The notes under the pieces are model-generated. The model was not told the origin of the DNA. It did no database searches and worked only from the letters and a program-made list of their open reading frames with translations. From JAEHDI01 sp035455185 (GTDB lineage: Bacteria > Acidobacteriota > Terriglobia > Bryobacterales > Bryobacteraceae): 54,293 nt of DNA. Shown in pieces: positions 6,987 through 16,449 of the stretch. Both the position numbers and the translations under genes were made by a program. Each line of letters starts with the position of its first letter. The stretch's first letter is position 1. The stretch is from contig DATIFQ010000182.1 in the NCBI GenBank assembly GCA_035455185.1, positions 1 to 54,293 of the forward strand. The letters run 5' to 3'.

Positions 6987-9326
6987 TCATCCCGCAAGCA
7001 ATTCAGCCAGAATACGGGCGGCCACTTCTTTGCCGCGCTCGCCGACCTCGCCGATCGGCCCTACGCAACCCGGGCAGCCGGACTCGCACCGGCAGGCGGC
7101 CAGGAGCTCAGCAGCGCCGGTAAGCAGACGCCGGTGCATTTTTTGGAGCGGCGCGCTTTGCCCAATACCGCCGGGGTAGTTGTCGTAGAGGTACAGGTTC
7201 GGCTCCCAGGTCTTCAAACCGCCTGAGATGTCTTCGGTGATGGCCACGCCCAGGTCCCGGGGATCGCACATCACGAGTAATGAAGCGACCGCCCGAAGCG
7301 CGTTGCCCAACCCGGTGAGTCCGCTTTGCCGTTCCGTCGGCGTCAGGTCCGGAAAACGTGACAGAAAACCCTCCGGGAAATGAAGCCAGAATGCGGTGGT
7401 GTGCACTTCCTGTTCCGGCATCGAAAGGCTTCCGGCGCCGACGTTCTCCATCGTGTAGAACTTCACCTTCTTAAAGCCGACTACTTGCGTGTTCACGCGA
7501 ACATCGCCGTGAACGGCGCGGGCGCCGGATACCGGAGCCGAGTCGAACTCCTCCAGAACCTTCACCTGCGTGTAGTCGATGGCGTCGGTAAAGTAGTCAC
7601 AGTCGACGCTGCGAACATAGGCCTTGCGGGCTTCGTAGTCGAAGCGTTCCACCTGGTACTGGCGGGCCTCGTGCAGATAGATCGCTTTTTCGTGCAGTGC
7701 GGTGAGCGCGGCGGGGAAATCGACATCGGCGATCACGGTTGGCTCACCGGTCATGTCCACAACGACGAAGTTGTCGCTCGTGACGGCACGAAGGCTGATG
7801 GCATCGGCCGGGTAAGTATCGGACGTCCAGTGCCAGGCGTCGGCCGAGTGGTGGAGAAAGCCGGCCTCTTCAAGGAACCGGCAGAGGTCCGCGGCATCGT
7901 GCGGACCGAACCTCTCGCCGTCGCGCACGGGCAGCTCAAAAGCGGCGCATTTCAGGTGATTGATCAGGATTTCCAGGTTGTCCGGGTTGATGTGGGCGTG
8001 CTCCGGAGACCGGTCGAAGAAGTAGTCGGGATGCTCGATGACGTACTGGTCGACCGGCGCACTAGAGGCCACCAGCACCGCCAGTGACGTGCCCTGCCGC
8101 CGTCCCGCTCGGCCCGCGCGCTGCCACGTCGACGCGATGGAACCCGGGTAGCCGGCCATGACGACGGTGTCGAGCGTGCCGATATCGACCCCCAACTCAA
8201 GGGCGTTAGTGGCGACGACCGCGCGAATCTCGGCGTTACGAAGCTTGCGTTCAATCTCGCGGCGTTCTCGCGGAAGATAGCCTCCCCGATATCCGCGGAC
8301 GGCGCCGGCGCCCAGGGGGCTGCGTTCGGCGGCGTCCTTCAGGTAGGTGACCAGGACCTCGGTGGCAAGCCGGTTGTTGGCAAAGACGAGCGTCTGCTGA
8401 TTTCGTTCGATGAACTCGAGCGCAATGCGCCGTGTTTCGTTCAGGTAACCGCGGCGGATGCCGAGCTGCCGGTTCACGACGGGCGGATTGTAGAAGACGA
8501 AGTACTTCTCGCCGGCGGGCGAGCCATTGCAGTCGACGAGCTCAAAGGGGAGGCCGGTCAGGCTCTCGGCCAGTTCCCGTGGATTGGCGATAGTAGCGGA
8601 ACAGCAGATGAATTGCGGCGAAGAGCCATAAAACTCGCAGATCCGCTTCAGACGCCGGAGGACGTTCGCCACATGGCTTCCGTAGACGCCACGGCAGTAG
8701 TGGAGCTCATCGATCACGAAATAGCGGAGGTTTTCGAACACTTTTGCCCAACGCGTGTGGTGCGGCAGAATTCCCGCGTGGAGCATGTCGGGGTTGGTGA
8801 GCACCACATTGGCGCGCTCGCGGATCGCCCGGCGTGCGTCCTGTGGGGTGTCGCCATCGTAGGTAAAGGCGCGGATACCCGAGCCCATCGCCTCCACCGT
8901 TTCCTGGAATTCGTGCAACTGGTCTTCGGCGAGCGCCTTGGTGGGGAAGAGGTACATCGCGCGGGCTTCGGGATCCTCGATGAGGCGGTTGAACACGGGC
9001 AGGTTGTAGCAGAGGGTCTTGCCGCTGGCGGTCGGCGTCACAACGACCACGTTCGCTCCGGACGAGACTCGGCGGAACGCCTCGGCCTGGTGTGTGTACA
9101 GCCGCTCGATTCCCCTTCGAGCGAGAACTTCGCGAAGCGAGGCGTGGACCGTCTCCGGCACCACTTCAAATTCGCCGGACCTCGCTGGCTGTCGCCGAAC
9201 CGCGCGCACAGGCGATTCCGGGTCCGTCATCCACTGCTCAAAACGGGCGACTGCCGACTCGATCCCGGTCTGGCGTCTCAGCCCTGTCTCCGGACCGAAT
9301 TCTGGGAAACCTAGGGTCAGATTCAT
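6987..9326 (-). CDS. DEAD/DEAH-box helicase with C-terminal DUF1998 zinc domain (MrfA/YprA-like)
   Basis: A 779-residue superfamily 2 helicase. Motifs in order: Q-like LYTHQAEAF, Walker A TPTASGKT, motif Ia FPTKALAEDQ, Walker B with DELH (VIDELHYCRG), motif III CSATIANP, and motif VI QRAGRAGR. The C-terminal DUF1998 region ends in a four-cysteine zinc cluster, CRCESGCPGCVG. This architecture matches MrfA, which in Bacillus works in repair of mitomycin-type damage; that role is by analogy. The ATG at 9326 is chosen because the homologous sequence begins soon after it; the upstream extension runs into the PilZ gene and reads as non-coding. Confidence 0.9.
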   Translation of the reverse strand: MNLTLGFPEFGPETGLRRQTGIESAVARFEQWMTDPESPVRAVRRQPARSGEFEVVPETVHASLREVLARRGIERLYTHQAEAFRRVSSGANVVVVTPTASGKTLCYNLPVFNRLIEDPEARAMYLFPTKALAEDQLHEFQETVEAMGSGIRAFTYDGDTPQDARRAIRERANVVLTNPDMLHAGILPHHTRWAKVFENLRYFVIDELHYCRGVYGSHVANVLRRLKRICEFYGSSPQFICCSATIANPRELAESLTGLPFELVDCNGSPAGEKYFVFYNPPVVNRQLGIRRGYLNETRRIALEFIERNQQTLVFANNRLATEVLVTYLKDAAERSPLGAGAVRGYRGGYLPRERREIERKLRNAEIRAVVATNALELGVDIGTLDTVVMAGYPGSIASTWQRAGRAGRRQGTSLAVLVASSAPVDQYVIEHPDYFFDRSPEHAHINPDNLEILINHLKCAAFELPVRDGERFGPHDAADLCRFLEEAGFLHHSADAWHWTSDTYPADAISLRAVTSDNFVVVDMTGEPTVIADVDFPAALTALHEKAIYLHEARQYQVERFDYEARKAYVRSVDCDYFTDAIDYTQVKVLEEFDSAPVSGARAVHGDVRVNTQVVGFKKVKFYTMENVGAGSLSMPEQEVHTTAFWLHFPEGFLSRFPDLTPTERQSGLTGLGNALRAVASLLVMCDPRDLGVAITEDISGGLKTWEPNLYLYDNYPGGIGQSAPLQKMHRRLLTGAAELLAACRCESGCPGCVGPIGEVGERGKEVAARILAELLAG

Positions 9327-9403
9327 TATCGACTTTCGCCTTTTCTTTGCTACAGTACACCACTTTCCGAGGCGGAACAACGGAGAGCACCGAAGAAGCA
9401 GGC

Positions 9404-9727
9404 TTAGTCGCGGACGAACTCGTACCGCTCGAGGGTCGCCGCGACGACAGCCTCCCCGCTTTCTTCGGAATGGGTAGGCGTCTCGACGCGCACGACCTTG
9501 CCGAGGCAACGCAGATTGACGCTGCCACCGTTGATCGAATGGGTGGGGAAGGTAATGACGTACTCGATGGGATCGCCGATCTCGACATCGATTGACGCGG
9601 CGAAAAGGACACCTCCAGCGCTGAGATTCTTGGTCATCCCAGCACTCGACACCGGCTGAAAACTCTTCCGCACAACTTCTAGCGGTAGCTTCAGCTCAAA
9701 TCGCTTCGTCTTTCGCTGTTCGATCAC
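9404..9727 (-). CDS. PilZ domain protein
   Basis: A 107-residue single-domain protein. The N-terminal basic stretch (KTKRFELKLPLEV) and the downstream NLSAGGV loop correspond to the RxxxR and [D/N]xSxxG cyclic-di-GMP contacts of PilZ domains, although the first arginine of the canonical RxxxR is a lysine here, so nucleotide binding is uncertain. It starts with GTG at 9727 and has no Shine-Dalgarno site; a good promoter lies 11 bases upstream, giving a near-leaderless mRNA. It is encoded upstream of the helicase on the same strand with a 77-base gap. Confidence 0.8.
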   Translation of the reverse strand: MIEQRKTKRFELKLPLEVVRKSFQPVSSAGMTKNLSAGGVLFAASIDVEIGDPIEYVITFPTHSINGGSVNLRCLGKVVRVETPTHSEESGEAVVAATLERYEFVRD

Positions 9728-9737
9728 AGGCTATCTT

Positions 9738-9766
9738 AATCTAGTTCCAATTGTATTCCAGGTCAA
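9738..9766 (-). promoter_or_regulatory. Sigma-70-type promoter of the PilZ gene
   Basis: On the minus strand TTGACC (9761-9766) and TAGATT (9738-9743) are separated by exactly 17 bases. The expected transcription start falls about 4 bases before the GTG start codon of the PilZ gene. Confidence 0.55.
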
Positions 9767-9868
9767 GTGCGGAACGCATAGAAACAAAAAGAGTAGTAAT
9801 GGTACCCAGACCTGTAGGACTTCTAGCCTCTTCAGGACTGCAGTCCCGGTTTCGCTCAACAACAATGC

Positions 9869-9874
9869 TAAAAT
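9869..9874 (+). promoter_or_regulatory. Extended -10 element upstream of the small membrane protein
   Basis: TGCTAAAAT places an extended -10 hexamer TAAAAT at 9869-9874, 14 bases before the TTG start at 9889. No matching -35 is obvious. The predicted leader is only about 8 bases. Confidence 0.35.
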
Positions 9875-9888
9875 GTCGGTGAAAACCC

Positions 9889-10083
9889 TTGCGTAAGGTA
9901 CTCCGTCCGATTCTGGGTGTGTCGCTTGTCCTGGTGGGCATTGTCGGGTTGATTCTTCCGGTGATGCCGGGCTGGATCTTTGTGATCCCTGGACTGGTGA
10001 TTCTCGGCGACTATTTTCCGCCGGTGCGGCGACTCCTTGACTGGGCCAAAGCAAAAGCCCGTATAGGGCATACCAGCCGCTAG
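9889..10083 (+). CDS. Small PGPGW-like membrane protein
   Basis: A 64-residue protein with a TTG start; the frame is closed by a stop three codons upstream, so no longer form is possible. Two hydrophobic segments (LGVSLVLVGIVGLILPV and WIFVIPGLVILG) flank the signature MPGW, matching the layout of PGPGW-type putative transmembrane proteins, and a basic amphipathic tail follows. Function is unknown for the family. The stop codon overlaps that of the convergent gene by three bases. Confidence 0.6.
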   Translation: MRKVLRPILGVSLVLVGIVGLILPVMPGWIFVIPGLVILGDYFPPVRRLLDWAKAKARIGHTSR

Positions 10084-10931
10084 TGTGAGCTGACGTTGCC
10101 GGCAAGCAGAGACTCCAGATCCACCTTGCGGTAATCCCGGTAGTCGAATTCCTCTTCGACGTGGTACGTCATGATTAGGCCGACTCGGGCTGATGCTGTG
10201 TACCAGAGATGTTTCGTTACCCAGAGGCCGTCGTTGAGCCTCATCTGGTCCATCTTGACCTTTGCGCCCCTGGCGATCCGGACCAAAATCCAGCCGAACC
10301 AGACGGAATCGAGCAGCTCCGCTTCAGCCCGCGCCCAATGGTAGTCGTCCTGATCAATCCAGAGTCTGCCCTTGAGCTGCGTGAACAACTTGGAGTAGCG
10401 GTCCTTCGGTCGATAGCCGGGCCGCGGCTCTGCGTCCAGAACCCACGCGGGCCGGCCGCCGACGCGCTCCGCGCCGGCCAGGCGGAAACTGAACGCGTCT
10501 GGAATCTCACGGATGGCCCTCCGATAGCGGGTGCGTCGCTCTTCGGACTCGCGGATTCTCCTCTGGCGTTCCGTGGCGCTCTCCCGCTTTCTCGCTTCGA
10601 TGGCCTTGCGGAATCCCTCTTCCTGCGAGCGCTGCTCTTCGGCTGACAGGGGCTTGTCGTCCTGGGCGATCAGCCGGCGGATCGGCGTCCCGTCGTGCAT
10701 GACCACTTCGTGAGTCTTGAGAACCCGGGACTTGACGTGTCCATCGCCGTCCAGGTCCTTTTTGTCGGAGCGCTCCACGAAGATGAAGTTCCGGAGGATC
10801 TCGCTGCCGGATTCCTCGTCCACTTCGATGGAACGGCGCACGATCGCCTGCGGATCGGGCTGCGCCGCCATTGCTGGCCAGACCGTCCACGACAGGGCGG
10901 TGACCAGTGGAACAAAGATCGTCCTCGACAT
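10080..10931 (-). CDS. Secreted hypothetical protein
   Basis: A 283-residue protein with a typical signal peptide (MSRTIFVPLVTALSWTVWPAMAA). The mature part begins with DPQAIVRRSIEVDEE, includes a DLDGDGH acidic loop, a charged, coiled-coil-prone region around residues 105-145 (long Arg/Glu run), and a C-terminal half with alternating aromatic and charged residues suggesting beta strands. Similar proteins recur in Acidobacteria; the fold may resemble LolA/LppX lipoprotein carriers, but I cannot support a function. It starts at an ATG about 9 bases beyond the expected start site of a TAGACT -10-like hexamer. It is divergent from the ZIP transporter. Confidence 0.7.
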   Translation of the reverse strand: MSRTIFVPLVTALSWTVWPAMAAQPDPQAIVRRSIEVDEESGSEILRNFIFVERSDKKDLDGDGHVKSRVLKTHEVVMHDGTPIRRLIAQDDKPLSAEEQRSQEEGFRKAIEARKRESATERQRRIRESEERRTRYRRAIREIPDAFSFRLAGAERVGGRPAWVLDAEPRPGYRPKDRYSKLFTQLKGRLWIDQDDYHWARAEAELLDSVWFGWILVRIARGAKVKMDQMRLNDGLWVTKHLWYTASARVGLIMTYHVEEEFDYRDYRKVDLESLLAGNVSSH

Positions 10932-11050
10932 CCCCTAGATTTCAGTCTAGCGGCTTGCGAGCGGATTTCGCACTTGGCCGGGTACGCTACGGTAGAATTG
11001 GATTCTTGCCTGAGACACTGTCCCAAAGCCCCTCTGTCAATGTTCTCCTG

Positions 11051-11785
11051 ATGGCGGCGACCGGCATCGCCGTTTTGAGCGCCGCCATCGGCGTGTGGCT
11101 GATCGGCGTGCCTCGAAAGGGCACAACGCTCGTCCCGTTCAGCGCCGGTCTGCTGTTGGGCATTGTGGCGTTCGGCGTATGGCCCGAACTGGCAGAGCCG
11201 TTCGGCTGGCTCGGCGGTCTTGCTCTGCTCGCCGGCGGTTTCGCGCTGCTGTGGAGCGTGAACCGTTTCGTTTACCCGGTATGCCCGACGTGCAGTCATA
11301 CGCACGACCACGATTCCTGCGCCATCTCTCTGCATGGTTTCGCGCTGCCGCTAATCGCCGCGGCAGCCGTTCATAGCGTCCTGGACGGGTGGGGAATCGC
11401 GGCGTCACGGGATGAAGGCACGGGGAGCCTCGGCCTGGCGGTCTTCCTGGGAGTGGCGCTGCACAAAGTCCCGGAAGGATTGGCGTATGGAGCTATCCTG
11501 CGGGCGGCGCTGCGCTCCAGGGCGGGTGCGTTCGCTGGGGTGCTCGCCACACAGCTGCCGACCATGAGCGGCGAACTCTTGAACCGTTGGCTCGGTCCCT
11601 ACCTCGGGCTGCACTGGATGGGCTTGCCGCTCGCACTGGTGGGCGGCAGCTTCTTGTTCCTCGGTTTTCACGCCGTGCACAGCGACCTGCGGAGGCGCGG
11701 GCCCGCACCGGCGCTTGTTCCGGCGCTTACGGGCGCGGTTGGGGCGGCCGCGCTGCACCACGGGCTGCGACTCTTCTTGCGATAG
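11051..11785 (+). CDS. ZIP family metal transporter
   Basis: A predicted eight-helix inner-membrane permease of the ZIP (zinc/iron permease) family. Helix IV carries HSVLDGWGIA and helix V carries ALHKVPEGLA, the paired histidine-bearing motifs that form the metal pathway; the loop before them is histidine-rich (CPTCSHTHDHDSC), as usual for the ZIP cytoplasmic or metal-sensing loop. The ATG at 11051 opens the first membrane helix; an in-frame TTG at 11006 would add 15 residues. Neither has a clear ribosome binding site. Likely imports zinc or another divalent cation. Confidence 0.8.
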   Translation: MAATGIAVLSAAIGVWLIGVPRKGTTLVPFSAGLLLGIVAFGVWPELAEPFGWLGGLALLAGGFALLWSVNRFVYPVCPTCSHTHDHDSCAISLHGFALPLIAAAAVHSVLDGWGIAASRDEGTGSLGLAVFLGVALHKVPEGLAYGAILRAALRSRAGAFAGVLATQLPTMSGELLNRWLGPYLGLHWMGLPLALVGGSFLFLGFHAVHSDLRRRGPAPALVPALTGAVGAAALHHGLRLFLR

Positions 11786-11791
11786 CGGAGC

Positions 11792-13222
<1,431 letters not shown>

Positions 13223-13227
13223 GGCGG

Positions 13228-13431
13228 TCAAGGTCTGAAGATGAAAGCCGGCTCCGTGGCCATCGGCACGTTGAACTTTTCGAGTTGTTCGGACTCGCTG
13301 CGGACATCGGCCTTTTCCTGCGCCAGCACCTCCTCCGGCGTGAGTTTCCGCTCCTCCTGTGCTCTCACGAGCGACGTCGAAGAAGCCAGCGCGGCGGCCA
13401 GTTCGCGGCGCGTCATCGTTGCTCGTACCAT
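13228..13431 (-). CDS. Small exported protein upstream of amidase
   Basis: A 67-residue protein beginning MVRATMTRRELAAAL, with a twin-arginine and short alanine-rich stretch resembling the start of a Tat signal but lacking a long hydrophobic core. The rest is charged (EERKLTPEEVLAQEKADVR) and ends in MATEPAFIFRP. It is a frequent type of neighbour of amidases in this group as far as I recall, but has no known function. The stop overlaps the alternative amidase start, indicating translational coupling. Start could be the ATG at 13416. A TATAAT at 13438-13443 would give a leaderless transcript from the ATG at 13431. Confidence 0.55.
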   Translation of the reverse strand: MVRATMTRRELAAALASSTSLVRAQEERKLTPEEVLAQEKADVRSESEQLEKFNVPMATEPAFIFRP

Positions 13432-13437
13432 GCGGCC

Positions 13438-13443
13438 ATTATA
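13438..13443 (-). promoter_or_regulatory. -10 element for the small-protein/amidase operon
   Basis: A perfect TATAAT on the minus strand ends 7 bases before the A of the ATG at 13431, so the transcript would begin at or next to the start codon. No consensus -35 box lies at the right distance in this GC-rich upstream sequence. Confidence 0.4.
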
Positions 13444-13491
13444 GTCGCGCCCGCGCTTGCGCCGCCCGAGTGCTGTGCCAGAGTAGAAGAG

Positions 13492-14805
13492 ATGCTGATA
13501 CCGAACGAACTTGTCGTCCGTTGTCTTGGCCAGCGAACCGTCGATTCACCCTTGAAGCTCTCAACGATGCGGGGCGACGGAATCGGAGATTTTGTGCCCG
13601 ACGATGCCAAGATGCTGTTCCGTCCGGATTTTTCGCCCCGCGATCCGATCCGCGCCGATCTGTCTTTCGAGAAGGCGGGTCCCCGGCAGCAACTGTACTT
13701 CGATCCCGCCAGTACAACAGCCGCGATCGTTACCTGCGGAGGCCTGTGCCCGGGCCTGAACAACGTGATCCGTTCGGTCTTCTTCCAGTTGCATCACAAC
13801 TACGGCGTGCGAAACGTGGTCGGCATCCGGTACGGCTACCAGGGACTTAACCCGGTGCACGGAGTTCCGCCGGTTCGTCTGACGCCGGAGTTCGTCGAGT
13901 CGATCCACAAGCTGGGCGGCACCGTGCTGGGTTCGTCGCGGGGATCGGAAGAGCCTCGCGTGATGGTGGACTTTCTGGAAAGGGAGCGGATCGACATCCT
14001 CTTCTGCGTGGGCGGTGACGGCACCCAGCGCGGCTCCCATGCGATCGCCGAGGAGGTGACGCGGCGTGGGCTCCCCGTCGCCATCGTCGGCATTCCGAAG
14101 ACCATCGACAACGACCTCAACTACGTCTGGCGCTCGTTCGGCTACTACAGTGCTCTCGACAAGGCTCGGGAGATCCTGGATGGGGCGCACGCCGAAGCGA
14201 AGGGCGTTCCGAACGGCATCGCCCTGGTTAAGCTGATGGGGCGCCACGCAGGTTTCATCGCCGCCGGGGCGACGCTTGCCAGCCAGGAGGTCAACTTCAC
14301 GCTGATTCCGGAGATACCGTTCGAGTTGGAAGGCGAGCACGGCTTCCTCCACTGCCTGAAGCGGCGGATCCTGAACCGTGGTCATGCCGTCATCGTTGTC
14401 GCCGAGGGAGCCGGGCAGGACCTCGTTTGGCAGGGCGAAGCCGGAACGGACGCATCGGGCAACGTCAAGCTTCAAGACATCGGACCGTTTCTGCGCGACA
14501 AGATCCTAGACTACTTCGCTCGCGAGCGCATCTCCGCCGGTATGAAGTACTTCGATCCGAGCTACGTGATCCGCAGCGTTCCGGCCAATACAGACGACGC
14601 GCTGCTGTGCGACCGCCTGGCGCGAAACGCGGTCCATGCGGCGATGGCGGGCAAGACGGACGTGCTCATGGGGCTGTGGTACAACACGTTCATTCACGTT
14701 CCGATCTCGCTGGCGATTCGCGAGACAAAGCGGCTGTCCCCGGAGAGCGAAGTCTGGATGTCGGTGCTGGCGTCCACCGGCCAGCCGGCGCAGTTCTGCC
14801 GATAG
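13492..14805 (+). CDS. ATP-dependent 6-phosphofructokinase, plant/trypanosome type
   Basis: A 437-residue phosphofructokinase that phosphorylates fructose 6-phosphate in glycolysis. The nucleotide loop GGDGTQRGS has glycine where PPi-dependent enzymes have aspartate, indicating ATP as donor, while the catalytic loop GIPKTIDNDL keeps the lysine found in PPi enzymes; this combination is typical of the plant and trypanosome ATP enzymes. The N-terminal extension before the TCGGLCPGLNN motif is also characteristic. LMGRHAGFIAAGATLAS and AEGAGQDL are further family motifs. The ATG at 13492 is preceded by GAAGAG; longer upstream readings of the frame enter the divergent small gene. Confidence 0.92.
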   Translation: MLIPNELVVRCLGQRTVDSPLKLSTMRGDGIGDFVPDDAKMLFRPDFSPRDPIRADLSFEKAGPRQQLYFDPASTTAAIVTCGGLCPGLNNVIRSVFFQLHHNYGVRNVVGIRYGYQGLNPVHGVPPVRLTPEFVESIHKLGGTVLGSSRGSEEPRVMVDFLERERIDILFCVGGDGTQRGSHAIAEEVTRRGLPVAIVGIPKTIDNDLNYVWRSFGYYSALDKAREILDGAHAEAKGVPNGIALVKLMGRHAGFIAAGATLASQEVNFTLIPEIPFELEGEHGFLHCLKRRILNRGHAVIVVAEGAGQDLVWQGEAGTDASGNVKLQDIGPFLRDKILDYFARERISAGMKYFDPSYVIRSVPANTDDALLCDRLARNAVHAAMAGKTDVLMGLWYNTFIHVPISLAIRETKRLSPESEVWMSVLASTGQPAQFCR

Positions 14806-14820
14806 CGGGCAGAGCGCGGG

Positions 14821-16422
14821 CTACGACTGTGCGGTCATCCGCAAAAGCTCGCGCTTCAATTCGGCCTTGACCTTGTCGAATTTCGCATCCCCGGCGAGAT
14901 TCGTCCACTCGTTCGGATCCGCGGCATGGTCGTAGAGTTCCTCCTCGCCGTTAGCGCACAACGTATAACGCCACTGCCGGCCGCGGATGGAGAAGTGCGC
15001 CTTTTGGCCGGCGCCTAGCTCCGTGAGGGCGAAGGCCGGACCACTCCAGTATCCGTCCCGAGGGTTTTCAAGGAAGGGGCGCAAACTGAATCCGTCGAGC
15101 CGGTAACCGTTGCCGCGGGCATTCGGCTCCGCCGGCAAGCCGCACAGGTCGGCTATCGTCGGGTACATGTCGATCAGCGAAACTGGTTGGTCGCAGCGCG
15201 CACCGCTCCTGCTCATTCCCGGGGCGTCGATGACCAGCGGAACGCGAGTCGACTCCTCCCATAGGGAGTTTTTGAAGATGTAGTCCTTTTCACCCATATG
15301 GAAGCCGTGGTCGCTGGTGAGAATGACGACGGTGTCCTGGGCATACGGACTGCGTTCCAGCGCGTTCAGAACCTTCCCCACCTGATCGTCGGCGAACGAG
15401 ACACAGGCGAGGTAGGCCTGAATCCACCGTTTCCACATCATCTCGCCACCGGCGGCGTGAAGCAGGCGGAACTTTTCGAGGCCCTTAGCGTCGGCCAGAA
15501 GAAGGGCGCGTGCGCAGTCGTCCGTATCGTTCGACAGGTACGGCGGAAGCTGGATGTTCTCGGCCGGGAACATGTCGAAGTACTTTTTCGGAGCGTACAG
15601 TGGGATATGCGGGCGAGAGAAGCCGACGCCGAGAAAGAACGGCGTCTCGTGCTTGCGGGAGAGTACGTCAGCGGCCCATTTCGCGCAAAGTTCGTCGGCG
15701 ATCAAGTCACGATCTTCCTCGTTCACGTAGCGGAAGGAGGCGTTGTACTGCCGCCAGCCCCGGTAACCGGGAATCCCCTTGGCCGGGTCGGGCATGAACT
15801 CCGGCACGTCCGAGAGCGGGCCCCAGGTCTGCATGGGAGGCGTCTCATGCAGCAGCGGGAGGTTCTTGTAGTACGCGGTCTCGAAAAGGCAGTTGAGGGT
15901 CGGATGTTCGCGCCGCTCCTTTCCGTCCCACGGCCAGGGACCGAACTCCGGGTCGTGGCCGTATTCGGTATAGAGGTCTTTCGGCTCTTGCCCGTTGTGG
16001 AACAGTTTTCCGGTTCCGTACACGGCGTACCCCGATTTCCTCATGTGCTCGATCAGGGTCACGGATTGCCCCAGAACCGGGTTCTGCCGCCAGTTTCCAG
16101 AGCCATGGTAGTGGCTCTTAAACGGATAGATGCCGCTCCAGAGGCTCGCTCGCGACGGGGCGCACCACGGCTGGTTATTGTGGGCGTTGGTGAATTGGAC
16201 GCCCCGGCTCATCAGACGGTGGATGTTGGGTGTGCGCGCCTGAGGGTGGCCGCCCATTCCGTCCACGGAATCGTTCAGGTCGTCGCAGATGATGAACAGC
16301 ACGTTGGGCCGGGAACGCGAACCGGCGCGTGCTGGCAGGATGGCGGGTGAGGCCAGCGTCGCGGCGCCGGCGGCGGAGCGCAGGAAGTCTCTGCGCGTGG
16401 GGATGCGGCGTCTTTCGCTCAT
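14821..16422 (-). CDS. Tat-exported sulfatase
   Basis: A 533-residue arylsulfatase-superfamily enzyme. The N-terminus has a twin-arginine signal (PTRRDFLRSAAGAATLASPAILPA). The metal site begins with NVLFIICDDLND, and the signature CAPSRASLWSG (about residue 88) contains the C-x-P-S-R motif whose cysteine is converted to formylglycine. Overall it most resembles iduronate-2-sulfatase and choline-sulfatase relatives. It would hydrolyse sulfate esters, probably on polysaccharides, outside the cytoplasm. A GGAG site precedes the ATG. Its start lies 27 bases beyond the stop of the metallohydrolase gene, consistent with one operon. Confidence 0.9.
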   Translation of the reverse strand: MSERRRIPTRRDFLRSAAGAATLASPAILPARAGSRSRPNVLFIICDDLNDSVDGMGGHPQARTPNIHRLMSRGVQFTNAHNNQPWCAPSRASLWSGIYPFKSHYHGSGNWRQNPVLGQSVTLIEHMRKSGYAVYGTGKLFHNGQEPKDLYTEYGHDPEFGPWPWDGKERREHPTLNCLFETAYYKNLPLLHETPPMQTWGPLSDVPEFMPDPAKGIPGYRGWRQYNASFRYVNEEDRDLIADELCAKWAADVLSRKHETPFFLGVGFSRPHIPLYAPKKYFDMFPAENIQLPPYLSNDTDDCARALLLADAKGLEKFRLLHAAGGEMMWKRWIQAYLACVSFADDQVGKVLNALERSPYAQDTVVILTSDHGFHMGEKDYIFKNSLWEESTRVPLVIDAPGMSRSGARCDQPVSLIDMYPTIADLCGLPAEPNARGNGYRLDGFSLRPFLENPRDGYWSGPAFALTELGAGQKAHFSIRGRQWRYTLCANGEEELYDHAADPNEWTNLAGDAKFDKVKAELKRELLRMTAQS

Positions 16423-16449
16423 TTTGATTCTCCGGCCTCTCGAAGCGGT

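Noticed and set aside
15298..16350. Plus-strand frame opposite the sulfatase
   Set aside because: The sulfatase signature and Tat signal are on the minus strand; the plus-strand frame is low-complexity.
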